A DNA stretch of 64,000 nt from Devosia epidermidihirudinis (GCF_000971295.1 NZ_LANJ01000047.1:62001-126000), one strand, 5' to 3'; shown: positions 9,595-18,614, counted from the first letter of the stretch. Notes: generated from the letters alone by a model not told the origin. Made by a program: numbers and translations.

Positions 9595-9931
9595 TTTCCT
9601 CCTCCAAGACGCAATCTGGTTCGGCCCTTTGAAAGGGCGGGTTTTGTCGTGCCTTGCCGACGCCGGATAAGAAATTTCGGTTGCAGACGCGCCTCCTCTC
9701 AATATAGCACGTTTTCTTGCAGTCATTCATGAGCCGCACGTCGACTACTTGCGCCTTCAAGCAATTACGTGTTTCAGCGCAAGCAAAAACACCAAGTAAC
9801 CGCAAACCATAATCTGCACAGTCCGGGTGGATTTGCAGTGCTGATCCGGCCCCGCGCCCAATTCGCGGCGATAATACCGGAACCATCAAGTGACACTCGC
9901 GTTCGCTTCAAGAGAGCACGAGGAGAGCACC
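9595..9931 (+). other. Non-coding stretch between tRNA-Thr and gcd
   Basis: About 337 bases. It holds the hairpin at 9624-9646 and presumably the gcd promoter; I see no convincing -35/-10 pair and no recognisable gene. Short open frames here have no ribosome site or family resemblance. Confidence 0.6.
9624..9646 (+). terminator. Probable terminator after tRNA-Thr
   Basis: Palindrome GCCCTTTGAAAGGGC followed by GGGTTTTG, about 30 bases after the tRNA. The T-run is short, so strength is uncertain. Confidence 0.55.
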
Positions 9932-12409
9932 ATGTTAGACTGGACCACCCGACAAGACCAATCGCGCCGTGGAGGCTATTGGTGGCTGGTCCTGATTGCC
10001 GTGCTGCTCATTGTTTTCGGCGTGCCGATAGCCGGTGGCGGGCTCTATCTGATTGCCCTGGGCGGCTCGTGGTATTACCTGCCGGCGGGGATTGGTCTGC
10101 TACTGACGGCCTATCTGCTGGTTCGGCGCAACATCAACGCCCTCTGGGTCTACCTCGCCACCTATATTGGCACCCTAATCTGGGCGTTTTGGGAAGCGGG
10201 ACTCGATGGCTGGGCGCAGCTGCCACGCCTTCTGGCGCCCACAGTCATCATGGTGCTGGTACTGACGACGTTGCCATGGCTGCGTCGTACACACACACGA
10301 TTGAGCGGACGCGGCATGGCCACCCTGGTTGCCCTTGCGGGCGCCATCGGCCTGTTCGGAGTGGCGCAGAACGGGGTCGAGCGGGCCCACGCGCAGGATG
10401 CGGACATGACGCAGCCGAGCGAGCCTGCCACGGAAGGGGGCGCCTCACCGGCCGCCGTGCCACCGCCATCCGCGCCAAACCATGTCACCATCGACACCGG
10501 CGTGGATTGGCCCGCCTATGGCGGCACCAACCACGCCCTGCGCTACTCGCCGCTCAATCAGATCACCAAGGACAATATCGGCAATCTCGAAAAGATCTGG
10601 GAGTTCCGCACGGGTGACCTGCCGGAGGGTGATGAAGCCTTTGGCAACCAGAACACCCCGGTCAAGGTTGGCGAACGCCTCTACCTTTGCTCGGCCCTCA
10701 ACAAGATCAGCGCGCTCAACGCGGCGACCGGTACGGAATTCTGGACCTTTGATCCCCAGGTTTCGACCGATGCGATCGGTTACAACGCATCGTGCCGTGG
10801 CCTCGTCTATTTTGAAGACCCCGGTGCCGATCGGAACCAGCTCTGTGCGGCGCGGGTGGTCAACCTCACCCATGATGCGCGCATGATTGCGCTGGACACC
10901 CAGACCGGCCAGCTTTGCCCGGGCTTTGGCAATGGCGGCATCGTCAATCTGATGGAAGGGATCGGCGAGAGCGCACCGGGCTTTTACGCGCCGACGTCGC
11001 CCCCAACCTTGGTGCGCGACGTGCTGGTTGTGGGCAGCCAGGTCAGTGATGGCCAGACCCGCGAGGCACCATCAGGCGTCATCCGCGGCTACAATGCGGT
11101 GACCGGGGATATGCAATGGGCCTGGGATATGGGCCGCCCGGGTGAGACAGGGCTCCCACCCGAGGGCGAAATCTATACGCCAGGCACGCCGAACGTGTGG
11201 ACCATTGCCTCGGGTGATGACGCGCTCGGCATGGTCTACCTGCCCATGGGCAACTCGGCCGTCGACTACTGGGGCGGCGACCGCTCGGAGGCAGAAAACA
11301 CCTATTCCACCGCCATCGTCGCGCTTGATGTCGAGACCGGCACCGTAGTCTGGCACTACCAGACCGTCCACTATGACGTCTGGGATTACGATCTCGGTGG
11401 CCAGGGCACGCTGGTGGATTTCCCCACGGCAGACGGGCCAGTGCCCGCCATCATCATGCCGTCCAAGCAGGCGCAGTTTTACATCTTCAACCGCCAAACC
11501 GGCGAGCCGCTGGTGACGATCGAGGAGCGGCCTGCGCCACAGGGTGGAGTTGAGCCCGAGCGGTTGTCGCCCACCCAGCCCTTCGTCACCGACTTCCCCA
11601 ATCTCATCAAGCCGGACATTACCGAGGCCCAGATGTGGGGAGCGACGCCGCTCGACCAGCTCTGGTGCCGGATCCAGTTCCGTCAGGCGCATTATGACGG
11701 GGTCTATACCCCGCCCACCGTCGACAAACCGTGGATTCAATTCCCAGGCTATAATGGCGGCACCGACTGGGGTGGCGTGGCGATCGACCCGATCAAGGGC
11801 ATCATGATTGCCAATTACAACAACATGCCCAACTACAATCAGCTGGTGCCGCGCGAAGAGGTGGATGCCATGGGCATTCTGCCGATCACCGATCCCGATC
11901 ATGATCCATCGGCTGGCTCGGGGTCACATGGCAGCATCGCGCCGCAGGCGCTGTCGCCCTACGGCATCCGGGTCAATGCAGGCTGGCGCGTGCCGTTTAC
12001 CGGCATGCTGTGCACCCAGCCGCCCTATGGTGGCATCGCCGCCATCGACCTCAATACGCGTGAAGTGCTGTGGGATCGTCCCTTTGGCTCTGCGCGCAAG
12101 AATGGGCCCTTCGGCATTCCAACCATGCTGCCCCTCGATATCGGCACCCCCAATAATGGCGGGGGCTTCGTGACGGCATCCGGCCTGTTCTTCATCGCCG
12201 CTGCGACCGACGACATCCTGCGCGCCATCGACATCGAGACCGGCGAGGAAGTCTGGCAGGTCGAATTGCCTGCCGGTGGCCAGGCGACCCCCATGACCTA
12301 CGAAGTGCAGGGACGCCAGATCGTGGTCATCAATGCGGGTGGGCACGACTTCATGGAAACGCCCATCGGCGATTACTTCATCGCCTATGCCCTGCCCGGC
12401 GGCCCCTGA
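9932..12409 (+). CDS. gcd: Membrane-bound PQQ-dependent glucose dehydrogenase
   Basis: Oxidises glucose (and other aldoses) to the lactone in the periplasm and passes electrons to ubiquinone. The 825-residue protein has five N-terminal transmembrane helices (roughly 15-140) and an eight-bladed quinoprotein propeller beginning near WPAYGGTNHALRYSPL. The catalytic aspartate region HYDVWDYDLGG, the FGNQNTPVKVG start of the propeller and NPNNGG-like GTPNNGGGFVTASGL are present. ATG 9932 follows GAGGAG; the upstream GTG is not needed. No pqq biosynthesis genes lie in the window, so the cofactor must come from elsewhere in the genome or from outside. The next gene starts 86 bases downstream. Confidence 0.95.
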   Translation: MLDWTTRQDQSRRGGYWWLVLIAVLLIVFGVPIAGGGLYLIALGGSWYYLPAGIGLLLTAYLLVRRNINALWVYLATYIGTLIWAFWEAGLDGWAQLPRLLAPTVIMVLVLTTLPWLRRTHTRLSGRGMATLVALAGAIGLFGVAQNGVERAHAQDADMTQPSEPATEGGASPAAVPPPSAPNHVTIDTGVDWPAYGGTNHALRYSPLNQITKDNIGNLEKIWEFRTGDLPEGDEAFGNQNTPVKVGERLYLCSALNKISALNAATGTEFWTFDPQVSTDAIGYNASCRGLVYFEDPGADRNQLCAARVVNLTHDARMIALDTQTGQLCPGFGNGGIVNLMEGIGESAPGFYAPTSPPTLVRDVLVVGSQVSDGQTREAPSGVIRGYNAVTGDMQWAWDMGRPGETGLPPEGEIYTPGTPNVWTIASGDDALGMVYLPMGNSAVDYWGGDRSEAENTYSTAIVALDVETGTVVWHYQTVHYDVWDYDLGGQGTLVDFPTADGPVPAIIMPSKQAQFYIFNRQTGEPLVTIEERPAPQGGVEPERLSPTQPFVTDFPNLIKPDITEAQMWGATPLDQLWCRIQFRQAHYDGVYTPPTVDKPWIQFPGYNGGTDWGGVAIDPIKGIMIANYNNMPNYNQLVPREEVDAMGILPITDPDHDPSAGSGSHGSIAPQALSPYGIRVNAGWRVPFTGMLCTQPPYGGIAAIDLNTREVLWDRPFGSARKNGPFGIPTMLPLDIGTPNNGGGFVTASGLFFIAAATDDILRAIDIETGEEVWQVELPAGGQATPMTYEVQGRQIVVINAGGHDFMETPIGDYFIAYALPGGP

Positions 12410-12495
12410 GGCAAGACTGTGAACACCGCCGTCCCGCACCAGGCGGGGCGGCGGACCGAAGGGGACAATATCGAACTCGGGGGCAGTGACAGGAC

Positions 12496-13245
12496 ATGAA
12501 CAACGCGTCGGGCTTTTCCTTCGACATGAGCTATTGCGGCCCCCCGGTTGTGCCCGGTGAAATTTGGTCGCGCTGGAACTTCGAGCCGTTTCTGCTCGTC
12601 GGGCTGCTGGTCCTGGCGGGCCTGGGCTATCTGTCGCTGCGCACATCCGAGCGCCTGCAGCAAGTGAGCTTCGGTGCCGCCTGGACGATTTCGGTGGTCC
12701 TTTTCGTCTCGCCGCTCTGCGCCCTGACGGTCAGCTTTTTCGCCGCGCGCGTTGGCCACCATGTCGCGCTGACCATGGTCGTGGCGCCGCTTCTGGCGCT
12801 GGCACTGCCCACTCTGTGGGGGCGTCAGCTGCGCCTCATGCCGGCGCTGGTTATCTCCACCGCGGCCTTCTGGCTCTGGCATAGCCCAGATCTCTACGCG
12901 GCCAGCTTTGCCCATCCGGCCCTCTATTGGCTGATGCAGTTTAGTCTGCTGGCCAGCTTTACCTGGCTGTGGCTGGGCCTGATGCGCGGCATGCCCACGG
13001 CCGCCGGAATCGCGGCGCTTTCAAGCGCAATCCAGATGGGACTGCTTGGCGCGCTTTTGGTGTTTGCGCCCGCAGCGCTTTACCTGCCGCATTTTTCCAC
13101 CACCCTGGCCTTTGGTATGTCGCCGCTCGACGATCAGCAGCTGGCGGGGCTGATCATGTGGGTTCCGGCCAATCTGCCGCTGCTCGCGCTGGTGCTGTGG
13201 CGGTTGATGGATGCCCTGCGGCAGGGCCCGGAGACGACAAAATGA
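12496..13245 (+). CDS. CtaG-family (caa3 type) cytochrome c oxidase assembly protein
   Basis: A 249-residue polytopic membrane protein with about seven hydrophobic helices. It carries segments typical of the Bacillus-type CtaG/caa3 assembly family (FVSPLCALTVSFFAARVGHHV, AFWLWHSPDLYAAS, PHFSTTLAFGMSPLDDQQLA), with histidines that are likely metal ligands. The family is required for active caa3-type oxidase and is distinct from the Cox11-type CtaG. Its stop overlaps the start of the CopD-like gene, and the oxidase structural genes lie about 1 kb downstream, which supports the role. Confidence 0.87.
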   Translation: MNNASGFSFDMSYCGPPVVPGEIWSRWNFEPFLLVGLLVLAGLGYLSLRTSERLQQVSFGAAWTISVVLFVSPLCALTVSFFAARVGHHVALTMVVAPLLALALPTLWGRQLRLMPALVISTAAFWLWHSPDLYAASFAHPALYWLMQFSLLASFTWLWLGLMRGMPTAAGIAALSSAIQMGLLGALLVFAPAALYLPHFSTTLAFGMSPLDDQQLAGLIMWVPANLPLLALVLWRLMDALRQGPETTK

Positions 13246-13742
13246 TCGTCACCTGGTTCAAGTTCATCCACGTCGCCGCCATCACGCTGTGGGCCGGGGG
13301 GCTGCTTGCCCTGCCCTTCCTCTACCATCAGCGCAAGGGGCTGGAGGACGAGGCGCTGTTCAAGCTCCACGCCTTTACGCGCCACTTCTATGTGGCCATC
13401 ATTTCCCCCGCTGCCTTTGTCGCCATTGGCTCGGGCACGGTGCTGATCTTTCTGATGAGCACTTATGGAAACTGGTTCTCGGCCAAGCTTCTGGCTGTAG
13501 CCATGATGACCGGCATTCACATCTTTTCCGGCCTTGTCATTCTGCGCCTGTTTGAGCCGGGGCATACTTATCCCGCCTGGCGGCAGGCTGTGGTGGTCAC
13601 CCTGACCGCAATCGTCATCACCGTCATTCTGACACTGGTCCTCGGCAAGCCCCGGCTGGATTGGCCGGGCCCGCTTGCCGAGGTTTTCGCGCCGGGGGCG
13701 CTGTCAAAGATCGCCGAGCAGATCATTGACGGGGCGAAATGA
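13242..13742 (+). CDS. CopD/HemJ-like four-helix membrane protein
   Basis: A 166-residue protein with about four transmembrane helices. The N-terminal WFKFIHVAAITLWAGGLLALP and the second histidine near FTRHFYVAIISPAAF resemble CopD-domain proteins and the HemJ-like group, where histidines on helices bind heme or copper. ATG 13242 overlaps the stop of the CtaG gene. The location suggests a metal or heme step in oxidase assembly, but the exact role is inference. Its 3' end overlaps the convergent DUF2231 gene by 20 bases. Confidence 0.75.
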   Translation: MIVTWFKFIHVAAITLWAGGLLALPFLYHQRKGLEDEALFKLHAFTRHFYVAIISPAAFVAIGSGTVLIFLMSTYGNWFSAKLLAVAMMTGIHIFSGLVILRLFEPGHTYPAWRQAVVVTLTAIVITVILTLVLGKPRLDWPGPLAEVFAPGALSKIAEQIIDGAK

Positions 13743-14277
13743 GGAGGCCCACGCCGTGATCAAACACGAGTTTGCCGCCATGCCATCCGGCAAAGGCCGT
13801 TGCAAGACTGGCGAGAACCGAGAGCATCAGCCCGCTGGGCAGCACCATGTCTGGCCAATAGAGCCGCAGCCCGGCATTGCAACCGGCAATGGCCAGCAGC
13901 ACCATCGCCGCAATGGCATGGTTCCAACTGGCGACGCGCGCGCGGATGCCGGGCACCGCGAGCAATTCGAGCGTGCCCACTACGGCCGCCAGCACGCCGA
14001 AAATGAAGGCTGCGCCTGCGGACCACTTGCCCACTTCGAGCCAGAACCTGTCGCCATTCCACCAATAGAAAATATCCACGCCCAACGTGGCGATGACGAA
14101 GGCGATCGGGAAATGCACCAGCATGGCGTGGATAGGATGGCCCGCCACCGCAATGCTCGAGGAGATATCCTGCGCGGCAACATCGCGAATATGCGGGTTA
14201 GGGTGATCTGGCGCCACCTCCTGGCTTTCCTCCAGCTGGCCGGCGATTTTTTCGCTGTCGTTCGACGTGTCGGTCAT
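13723..14277 (-). CDS. DUF2231-type integral membrane protein
   Basis: A 184-residue protein with a polar N-terminal tail of about 45 residues, then GHPIHAMLVHFPIAFVIATL, the hallmark of DUF2231 membrane proteins, and four hydrophobic helices. Function is unknown; the histidines in GHPIHAMLVHFP suggest heme or metal binding. It is encoded antisense within the oxidase gene block: its stop overlaps the CopD-like gene, and its start codon at 14277-14275 sits almost on top of the coxB start. A GGGGGG tract serves as ribosome site. Confidence 0.85.
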   Translation of the reverse strand: MTDTSNDSEKIAGQLEESQEVAPDHPNPHIRDVAAQDISSSIAVAGHPIHAMLVHFPIAFVIATLGVDIFYWWNGDRFWLEVGKWSAGAAFIFGVLAAVVGTLELLAVPGIRARVASWNHAIAAMVLLAIAGCNAGLRLYWPDMVLPSGLMLSVLASLATAFAGWHGGKLVFDHGVGLLISPRQ

Positions 14278-14955
14278 CCACTACCCCCCATTTTCAGAAC
14301 ACTTGCTCTGACAGCAACGCCACTGCTGCTGAGCGGTTGCAGCGGCGAACTGTCAACGCTTGACCCGGCAGGGCCACGCGCCGCCAATCTGGCCACGCTC
14401 TGGTGGGTGATGTTCTGGGGTGCGGCAGCGCTGTTTGCGCTGGTCATGGCGCTCTTTGCCATCACCTATCTGCGGCGGGAATGGCTGGAACGCCTCTCGC
14501 CGGCGCAGTGGATCGTGGGGGGCGGATTGATCCTGCCCATGCCGATCCTGGTGCTGCTGACCGGCACGGCGCTGGTTCTGGGCGAGCAATTGCTGCCGCA
14601 TGGCAATGCGCCCGTCCGGATCGAGGCCCATGCCGAACGCTGGCACTGGACCTTCACCTATCCGGGCGGCGCGCCGATGGCTGACGACGTCCTGCATATC
14701 CCGGCGGGCGAGCCGGTTGATATCGTGGTGACGGCGGGCGACGTCATTCACGCCTTCTGGGTGCCCCGGCTGGGCGGCAAGATCGATGCCATTCCCGGGC
14801 ATACCAACACGATCCGTCTCCAGGCCGACAAGCCCGGCACCTATTGGGGCCAGTGCGCCGAATATTGCGGCGAGGGCCACGACACCATGTTCTTTCGCGT
14901 CGAGGCCCATTTGCCGGACGACTACGCGCGCTTGATCCCAGGGGCAGCCCAATGA
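14191..14955 (+). CDS. coxB: Cytochrome c oxidase subunit II (start uncertain)
   Basis: Carries the binuclear CuA centre that accepts electrons from cytochrome c. Seen: lipobox LLLSGC (about 14320-14337), two transmembrane helices, then the cupredoxin domain with HAFWVPRLGGKID and the full CuA motif QCAEYCGEGHDTMFF. No C-terminal cytochrome c domain. The start is problematic: the nearest ATG (14191) and GTG (14203) lie inside the antisense DUF2231 gene and would place the lipobox about 45-50 residues in, too deep. An ATT at 14290 would give a perfect 16-residue lipoprotein signal. Coordinates use the ATG as the outer limit. The stop overlaps coxA (ATGA). Confidence 0.9.
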   Translation: MRVRVIWRHLLAFLQLAGDFFAVVRRVGHPLPPIFRTLALTATPLLLSGCSGELSTLDPAGPRAANLATLWWVMFWGAAALFALVMALFAITYLRREWLERLSPAQWIVGGGLILPMPILVLLTGTALVLGEQLLPHGNAPVRIEAHAERWHWTFTYPGGAPMADDVLHIPAGEPVDIVVTAGDVIHAFWVPRLGGKIDAIPGHTNTIRLQADKPGTYWGQCAEYCGEGHDTMFFRVEAHLPDDYARLIPGAAQ

Positions 14956-17453
14956 GCCAGACGCCAACTCCCCTTCGTCTACACAAGGAACTCGACCGGA
15001 TCTGGCGGACGCCGCCGGGCATCCATCGCCTCTCCAGCGTCAATCACACGGTGCTGGGCAAGCGCTTCATGGTGGTGGCGCTGTGCTTCTTCGCCATTGG
15101 CGGACTGCTGTCCATGCTGATCCGGGCGCAATTGGCGACGCCGAACAGCGCCTTTATCGGTCCCGAACTCTACAACCAGATTTTCACCATGCATGGCACG
15201 GTGATGATGTTTCTGTTCGCCATTCCCATGTTCGAGGGCTTCGTCATCTATATGCTGCCCAAAATGCTGGGCGCACGCGACATGGCATTTCCCCGCCTCA
15301 CCGCCTACGGGTTCTGGTGTTACCTGTTCGGCGGCCTGATCCTGATCGGGGCCATGCTGGCCGGGGTAGCGCCCAATGGCGGCTGGTTCATGTACACCCC
15401 GCTATCGTCCAAGCCCTATACGCCCGGCATCAATGCCGATGTCTGGCTGCTCGGCATCACCTTTGTCGAAATCTCGGCGGTGACGGCAGCCATCGAAATC
15501 TTTGTTTCGATCCTCAAGATGCGCGCGCCCGGCATGTCGCTGACCCGCATGCCGCTGATGGGCTGGTATATGCTGGTGACCTCCGGAATGATGATCATCG
15601 GCTTTCCGCCACTGATCCTGGGCTCCATCCTGCTTGAACTGGAGCGGGCGTTCGAGCTGCCGTTCTTTGATCCGACGCGGGGTGGTGACCCTCTGCTCTG
15701 GCAGCACCTGTTCTGGCTGTTCGGGCACCCGGAGGTCTACATCATCTTCCTGCCCGCGGCCGGAGCACTGTCGACGATCATACCGGTGTTCGCGCAGCGG
15801 CCGATCCTGGGTTACCGCGCCATCATTGCCGCCATTGTCGCCATGGGCTTTCTGAGTTTCGGCCTCTGGGTGCACCACATGTTCACCGTGGGCATTCCGC
15901 ACCTGGCGCTGGCCTTTTTCTCGGCGGCAAGCGCGCTGGTTGCCATTCCCACCGCGGTGCAGATCTTTGCCTGGCTGGGCACCTTAGCCTCGGGCCGTCC
16001 GCGCTGGGACATTCCGATGCTTTACGTGTTCGGCTTCTTTTTCGTCTTCGTCATTGGCGGGCTAACCGGGGTCATGCTGGCCATGGTGCCGTTCAACACG
16101 CAGGCCCATGACACCTATTTTGTCGTGGCGCATCTGCACTATGTGCTGGTCGGCGGTTTCGTGTTTCCCATGCTCGCCGGCATCTATCACTGGATGCCCC
16201 ACATCTCGGGGCGGCAGAGCCTTTACCGGCTGTCCATTCCCGCCTTCTGGCTGATCTTCATCGGCTTCAACCTGACGTTCTTCCTGATGCACCTGACCGG
16301 CCTGATGGGCATGCCGCGCCGCATCTCCACCTATCCCTCCAATTGGGGCTGGGACTGGCTCAACCTGTTGTCCTCCGTCGGCGGCTTCATTCTCACCATG
16401 GGCTTTGCCCTCGTCCTTGCCGACATGGTGCTGCAGTTTCGCTTCGGGCGCTTTTTCCGTCGCGATCCCTGGAGTGCCCAGACGCTGGAATGGGCGACCG
16501 CAACGCCACCGCCCAGCTACAATTTCGCCGCCATCCCGCGCATCGACCGGCGCGCCGACCAGCTCGAACCGGCCAAGATCGGCCCCGTGCTGGCGGGCGG
16601 TTCGGGCTATCTGGGGTTTGCACGCAATGGCGATCAGGAAACCATGGGCGTCGAGATGACAACCGGCGCGCCCGAGCACGTCATCATCCTTCCGCGCCGC
16701 ACCTTTTTGCCGCTGTGGACCGCCCTCGCGACCGCCAGCTTCTTTCTCGCCCTGCTGTTTGGGCTTTATGGGCTGACGCCCTTTGGTGCGCTGCTCACCT
16801 TGGTCTTGTTTTTACTCTGGCCAACCACCCTGGGGCAGAAAAAGGATTTTGGCCCGGTGTCCATCGGCATGGGGGAGACGGCTGTGCTGGACGTCGAGTG
16901 CACCAGCAATGTCAGCATTCTGGCCAATCGCGCCGCCCTGGTAATGAACGGCACGCTGTTCTCGTCCCTGCTGTTCGGGGGCCTGTTTTTGCTGGTGGTG
17001 GCGCCCAACTGGCAGGGGATAGCGCCACTCGATCTGCCGATTTGGTTGGCCGTTGTCGCCGTGCTTGCGGCCAGCCTCAGTGCGCTCTGCTGCTGGATGG
17101 CGCGACGGGCCAATACGGCGGGCAACTCGGCGGGTGTGCCGCTGGCGCTGGCCGGGCTGGGGCAGTTGGTTGCCCTCGGCCTGCTGGTCGGGTTGATGGT
17201 CTGGGTGCCGCAGCCGACCGAACACGCTCGGCAGGCTGTGATCTTCGTGGTGCTGGGTTATGCCGCACTGCATTGTGGCCTGGCCGCCCTGATGGCCTTT
17301 CATGCCCTCTTGCGCCTGCATCAGGGATATCTCTCGGCGCGGCGGCAGACCGAATGCATCTTGGCCTGGCTGTGGAACGGCTATGCCGCTGGCGCGACCT
17401 GTCTGGCGCTGGGCCTGAGCCTGTTGCTGGCAATGATGGGGCAGATCCCATGA
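14952..17453 (+). CDS. Cytochrome c oxidase subunit I fused to a subunit III-like domain
   Basis: The 833-residue protein has a full heme-copper oxidase subunit I (residues about 30-560) with heme a ligand MHGTVMMF, the FGHPEVYIIFLPAAG motif (proton-channel Glu, CuB His and cross-linked Tyr), LWVHHMFTVG and HDTYFVVAHLHYVLVGG. A linker leads to about 230 hydrophobic residues with several helices, including SNVSILANRAALVMNG and a final GYLSARRQTECILAWLWNG that resembles a degenerate subunit III. This CoxA/C fusion is known from caa3-like oxidases. It overlaps coxB and the small downstream gene by ATGA junctions. Confidence 0.93.
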   Translation: MSQTPTPLRLHKELDRIWRTPPGIHRLSSVNHTVLGKRFMVVALCFFAIGGLLSMLIRAQLATPNSAFIGPELYNQIFTMHGTVMMFLFAIPMFEGFVIYMLPKMLGARDMAFPRLTAYGFWCYLFGGLILIGAMLAGVAPNGGWFMYTPLSSKPYTPGINADVWLLGITFVEISAVTAAIEIFVSILKMRAPGMSLTRMPLMGWYMLVTSGMMIIGFPPLILGSILLELERAFELPFFDPTRGGDPLLWQHLFWLFGHPEVYIIFLPAAGALSTIIPVFAQRPILGYRAIIAAIVAMGFLSFGLWVHHMFTVGIPHLALAFFSAASALVAIPTAVQIFAWLGTLASGRPRWDIPMLYVFGFFFVFVIGGLTGVMLAMVPFNTQAHDTYFVVAHLHYVLVGGFVFPMLAGIYHWMPHISGRQSLYRLSIPAFWLIFIGFNLTFFLMHLTGLMGMPRRISTYPSNWGWDWLNLLSSVGGFILTMGFALVLADMVLQFRFGRFFRRDPWSAQTLEWATATPPPSYNFAAIPRIDRRADQLEPAKIGPVLAGGSGYLGFARNGDQETMGVEMTTGAPEHVIILPRRTFLPLWTALATASFFLALLFGLYGLTPFGALLTLVLFLLWPTTLGQKKDFGPVSIGMGETAVLDVECTSNVSILANRAALVMNGTLFSSLLFGGLFLLVVAPNWQGIAPLDLPIWLAVVAVLAASLSALCCWMARRANTAGNSAGVPLALAGLGQLVALGLLVGLMVWVPQPTEHARQAVIFVVLGYAALHCGLAALMAFHALLRLHQGYLSARRQTECILAWLWNGYAAGATCLALGLSLLLAMMGQIP

Positions 17454-17758
17454 CGCCGCTGGATAAGAGATCGCTCATCCTGCTCGTCGCTGGCTTCACG
17501 CTCTGGTCGCTCGCCTTCGTCCTGCTTTACGTGCTTCAGGCGCTGGGCTGCGCCTATGACTGGAGCCACCACCGCCTGATCCTGATTGCCGCATATCTGG
17601 CCAGCCTGCTGCCCTTGGCGTGGCTGGCGCTGCAACGGTCGCGGGATAGAGGGGCCACTACAAGTCTTTCAACGGCCGCCCTCTGGGCCAACCGCGCTGC
17701 CTTCGCGGCGGGGGTACTGGTTTTTGCCCCCGTCACCTTTGGCAGTATGTGTCTGTAG
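17450..17758 (+). CDS. Small membrane protein of the oxidase operon, unknown
   Basis: A 102-residue protein with three hydrophobic segments (about 10-32, 42-60 and 78-100), translationally coupled to coxA by an ATGA overlap. I do not recognise a family. By position and size it could be a subunit IV-like or assembly protein of this oxidase, but that is only inference. The end of the operon lies a few bases downstream; no strong terminator is obvious before the convergent gene at 17788. Confidence 0.75.
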   Translation: MTPLDKRSLILLVAGFTLWSLAFVLLYVLQALGCAYDWSHHRLILIAAYLASLLPLAWLALQRSRDRGATTSLSTAALWANRAAFAAGVLVFAPVTFGSMCL

Positions 17759-17787
17759 GAGAGGGCGCGGACGCCCTGCCCTAAACC

Positions 17788-18576
17788 TCAGACGTTGCTC
17801 ACAGCCACTTCGAGGGCATTGCGGGCACGATCATACGCGGTGCGCGCCGAAGCCTTGACCGGCAGATTGGCTGATTGCTGCACGGTCTGGGAGAACAGGT
17901 GGTCGCGCTCTTCGGCAGTGGACAGGAAAAACGGGAACCGCTCTGCCACGCGCGCGCGGATCGATTCGACCGTCGCGCCGAACAGCGTCACCGGGAAGTG
18001 CAGGCCCGGATAGCTGCGCACATCACTGAGCGGCTCCGAGCCAAAGACGCGCTTGTAGAAGGCACCGTGTTCCGGGCGAACCAGCGCAAGGCACTGATTG
18101 GCGTTGAACTGCACCGAGGCCATGGCGGCAATGCGCAGGGTCAGAAACGGCATGGCCGGATAGGCCAGCGAGGCTTCGTGGTCGGCGGTGAAGCGGCTTG
18201 GATCGATGAAGGTCATCCCCTGATCAATCATGGGCCCCAGCACATCAGGAAAGACCTTCATGCTGGGTGAGTTGCGGTGCTCGGCGCTTAGAATGTGCAG
18301 ACGGATCGAGCTGACCAGTTCGCCATCGATATAGATGCCGAAGCTCATGCCATTGGGGGCGTTATCGAGATCGTCGACGCAGATTTCTTCGGGGTTGTGA
18401 TCCATGAACCCCTCGCGCGTATAGGCGCGGTAACGGAGCTTGTAGATTGGATCATCGATGACGCCGGGATCGACCCGGGCATAACTGACCTTGTCGAGAA
18501 TATCGAGCAAGGCACCAGAAAAACGCGAGGGCGTTCCTGCCCTTGCGGCAGCCGCACTGTCGGAGTCGATAAGCAT
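17788..18576 (-). CDS. FeeM-like N-acyl amino acid synthase / autoinducer-synthase-fold protein
   Basis: A 262-residue protein with the layout of the FeeM group, GNAT-fold enzymes related to LuxI that join an acyl chain from acyl-ACP to an amino acid. Seen: VIDDPIYKLRYRAYTREGF, CVDDLDNAPNGMSFGIY, LVSSIRLHIL, FIDPSRFTAD and MPFLTLRIAAMAS. The substrate cannot be told from sequence. It has its own AT-rich upstream region with a perfect CtrA-type site, and lies downstream of a GGDEF-EAL gene on the same strand. A genuine homoserine lactone synthase is less likely, as there is no adjacent LuxR gene. Confidence 0.78.
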   Translation of the reverse strand: MLIDSDSAAAARAGTPSRFSGALLDILDKVSYARVDPGVIDDPIYKLRYRAYTREGFMDHNPEEICVDDLDNAPNGMSFGIYIDGELVSSIRLHILSAEHRNSPSMKVFPDVLGPMIDQGMTFIDPSRFTADHEASLAYPAMPFLTLRIAAMASVQFNANQCLALVRPEHGAFYKRVFGSEPLSDVRSYPGLHFPVTLFGATVESIRARVAERFPFFLSTAEERDHLFSQTVQQSANLPVKASARTAYDRARNALEVAVSNV

Positions 18577-18614
18577 GGATGTGTCGCCGCAAAAGATACA
18601 ATTTGAACTTTTAC

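Noticed and set aside
17788-18576. LuxI/LuxR quorum-sensing pair
   Set aside because: The synthase-like protein matches the FeeM pattern better and there is no LuxR-type gene next to it.
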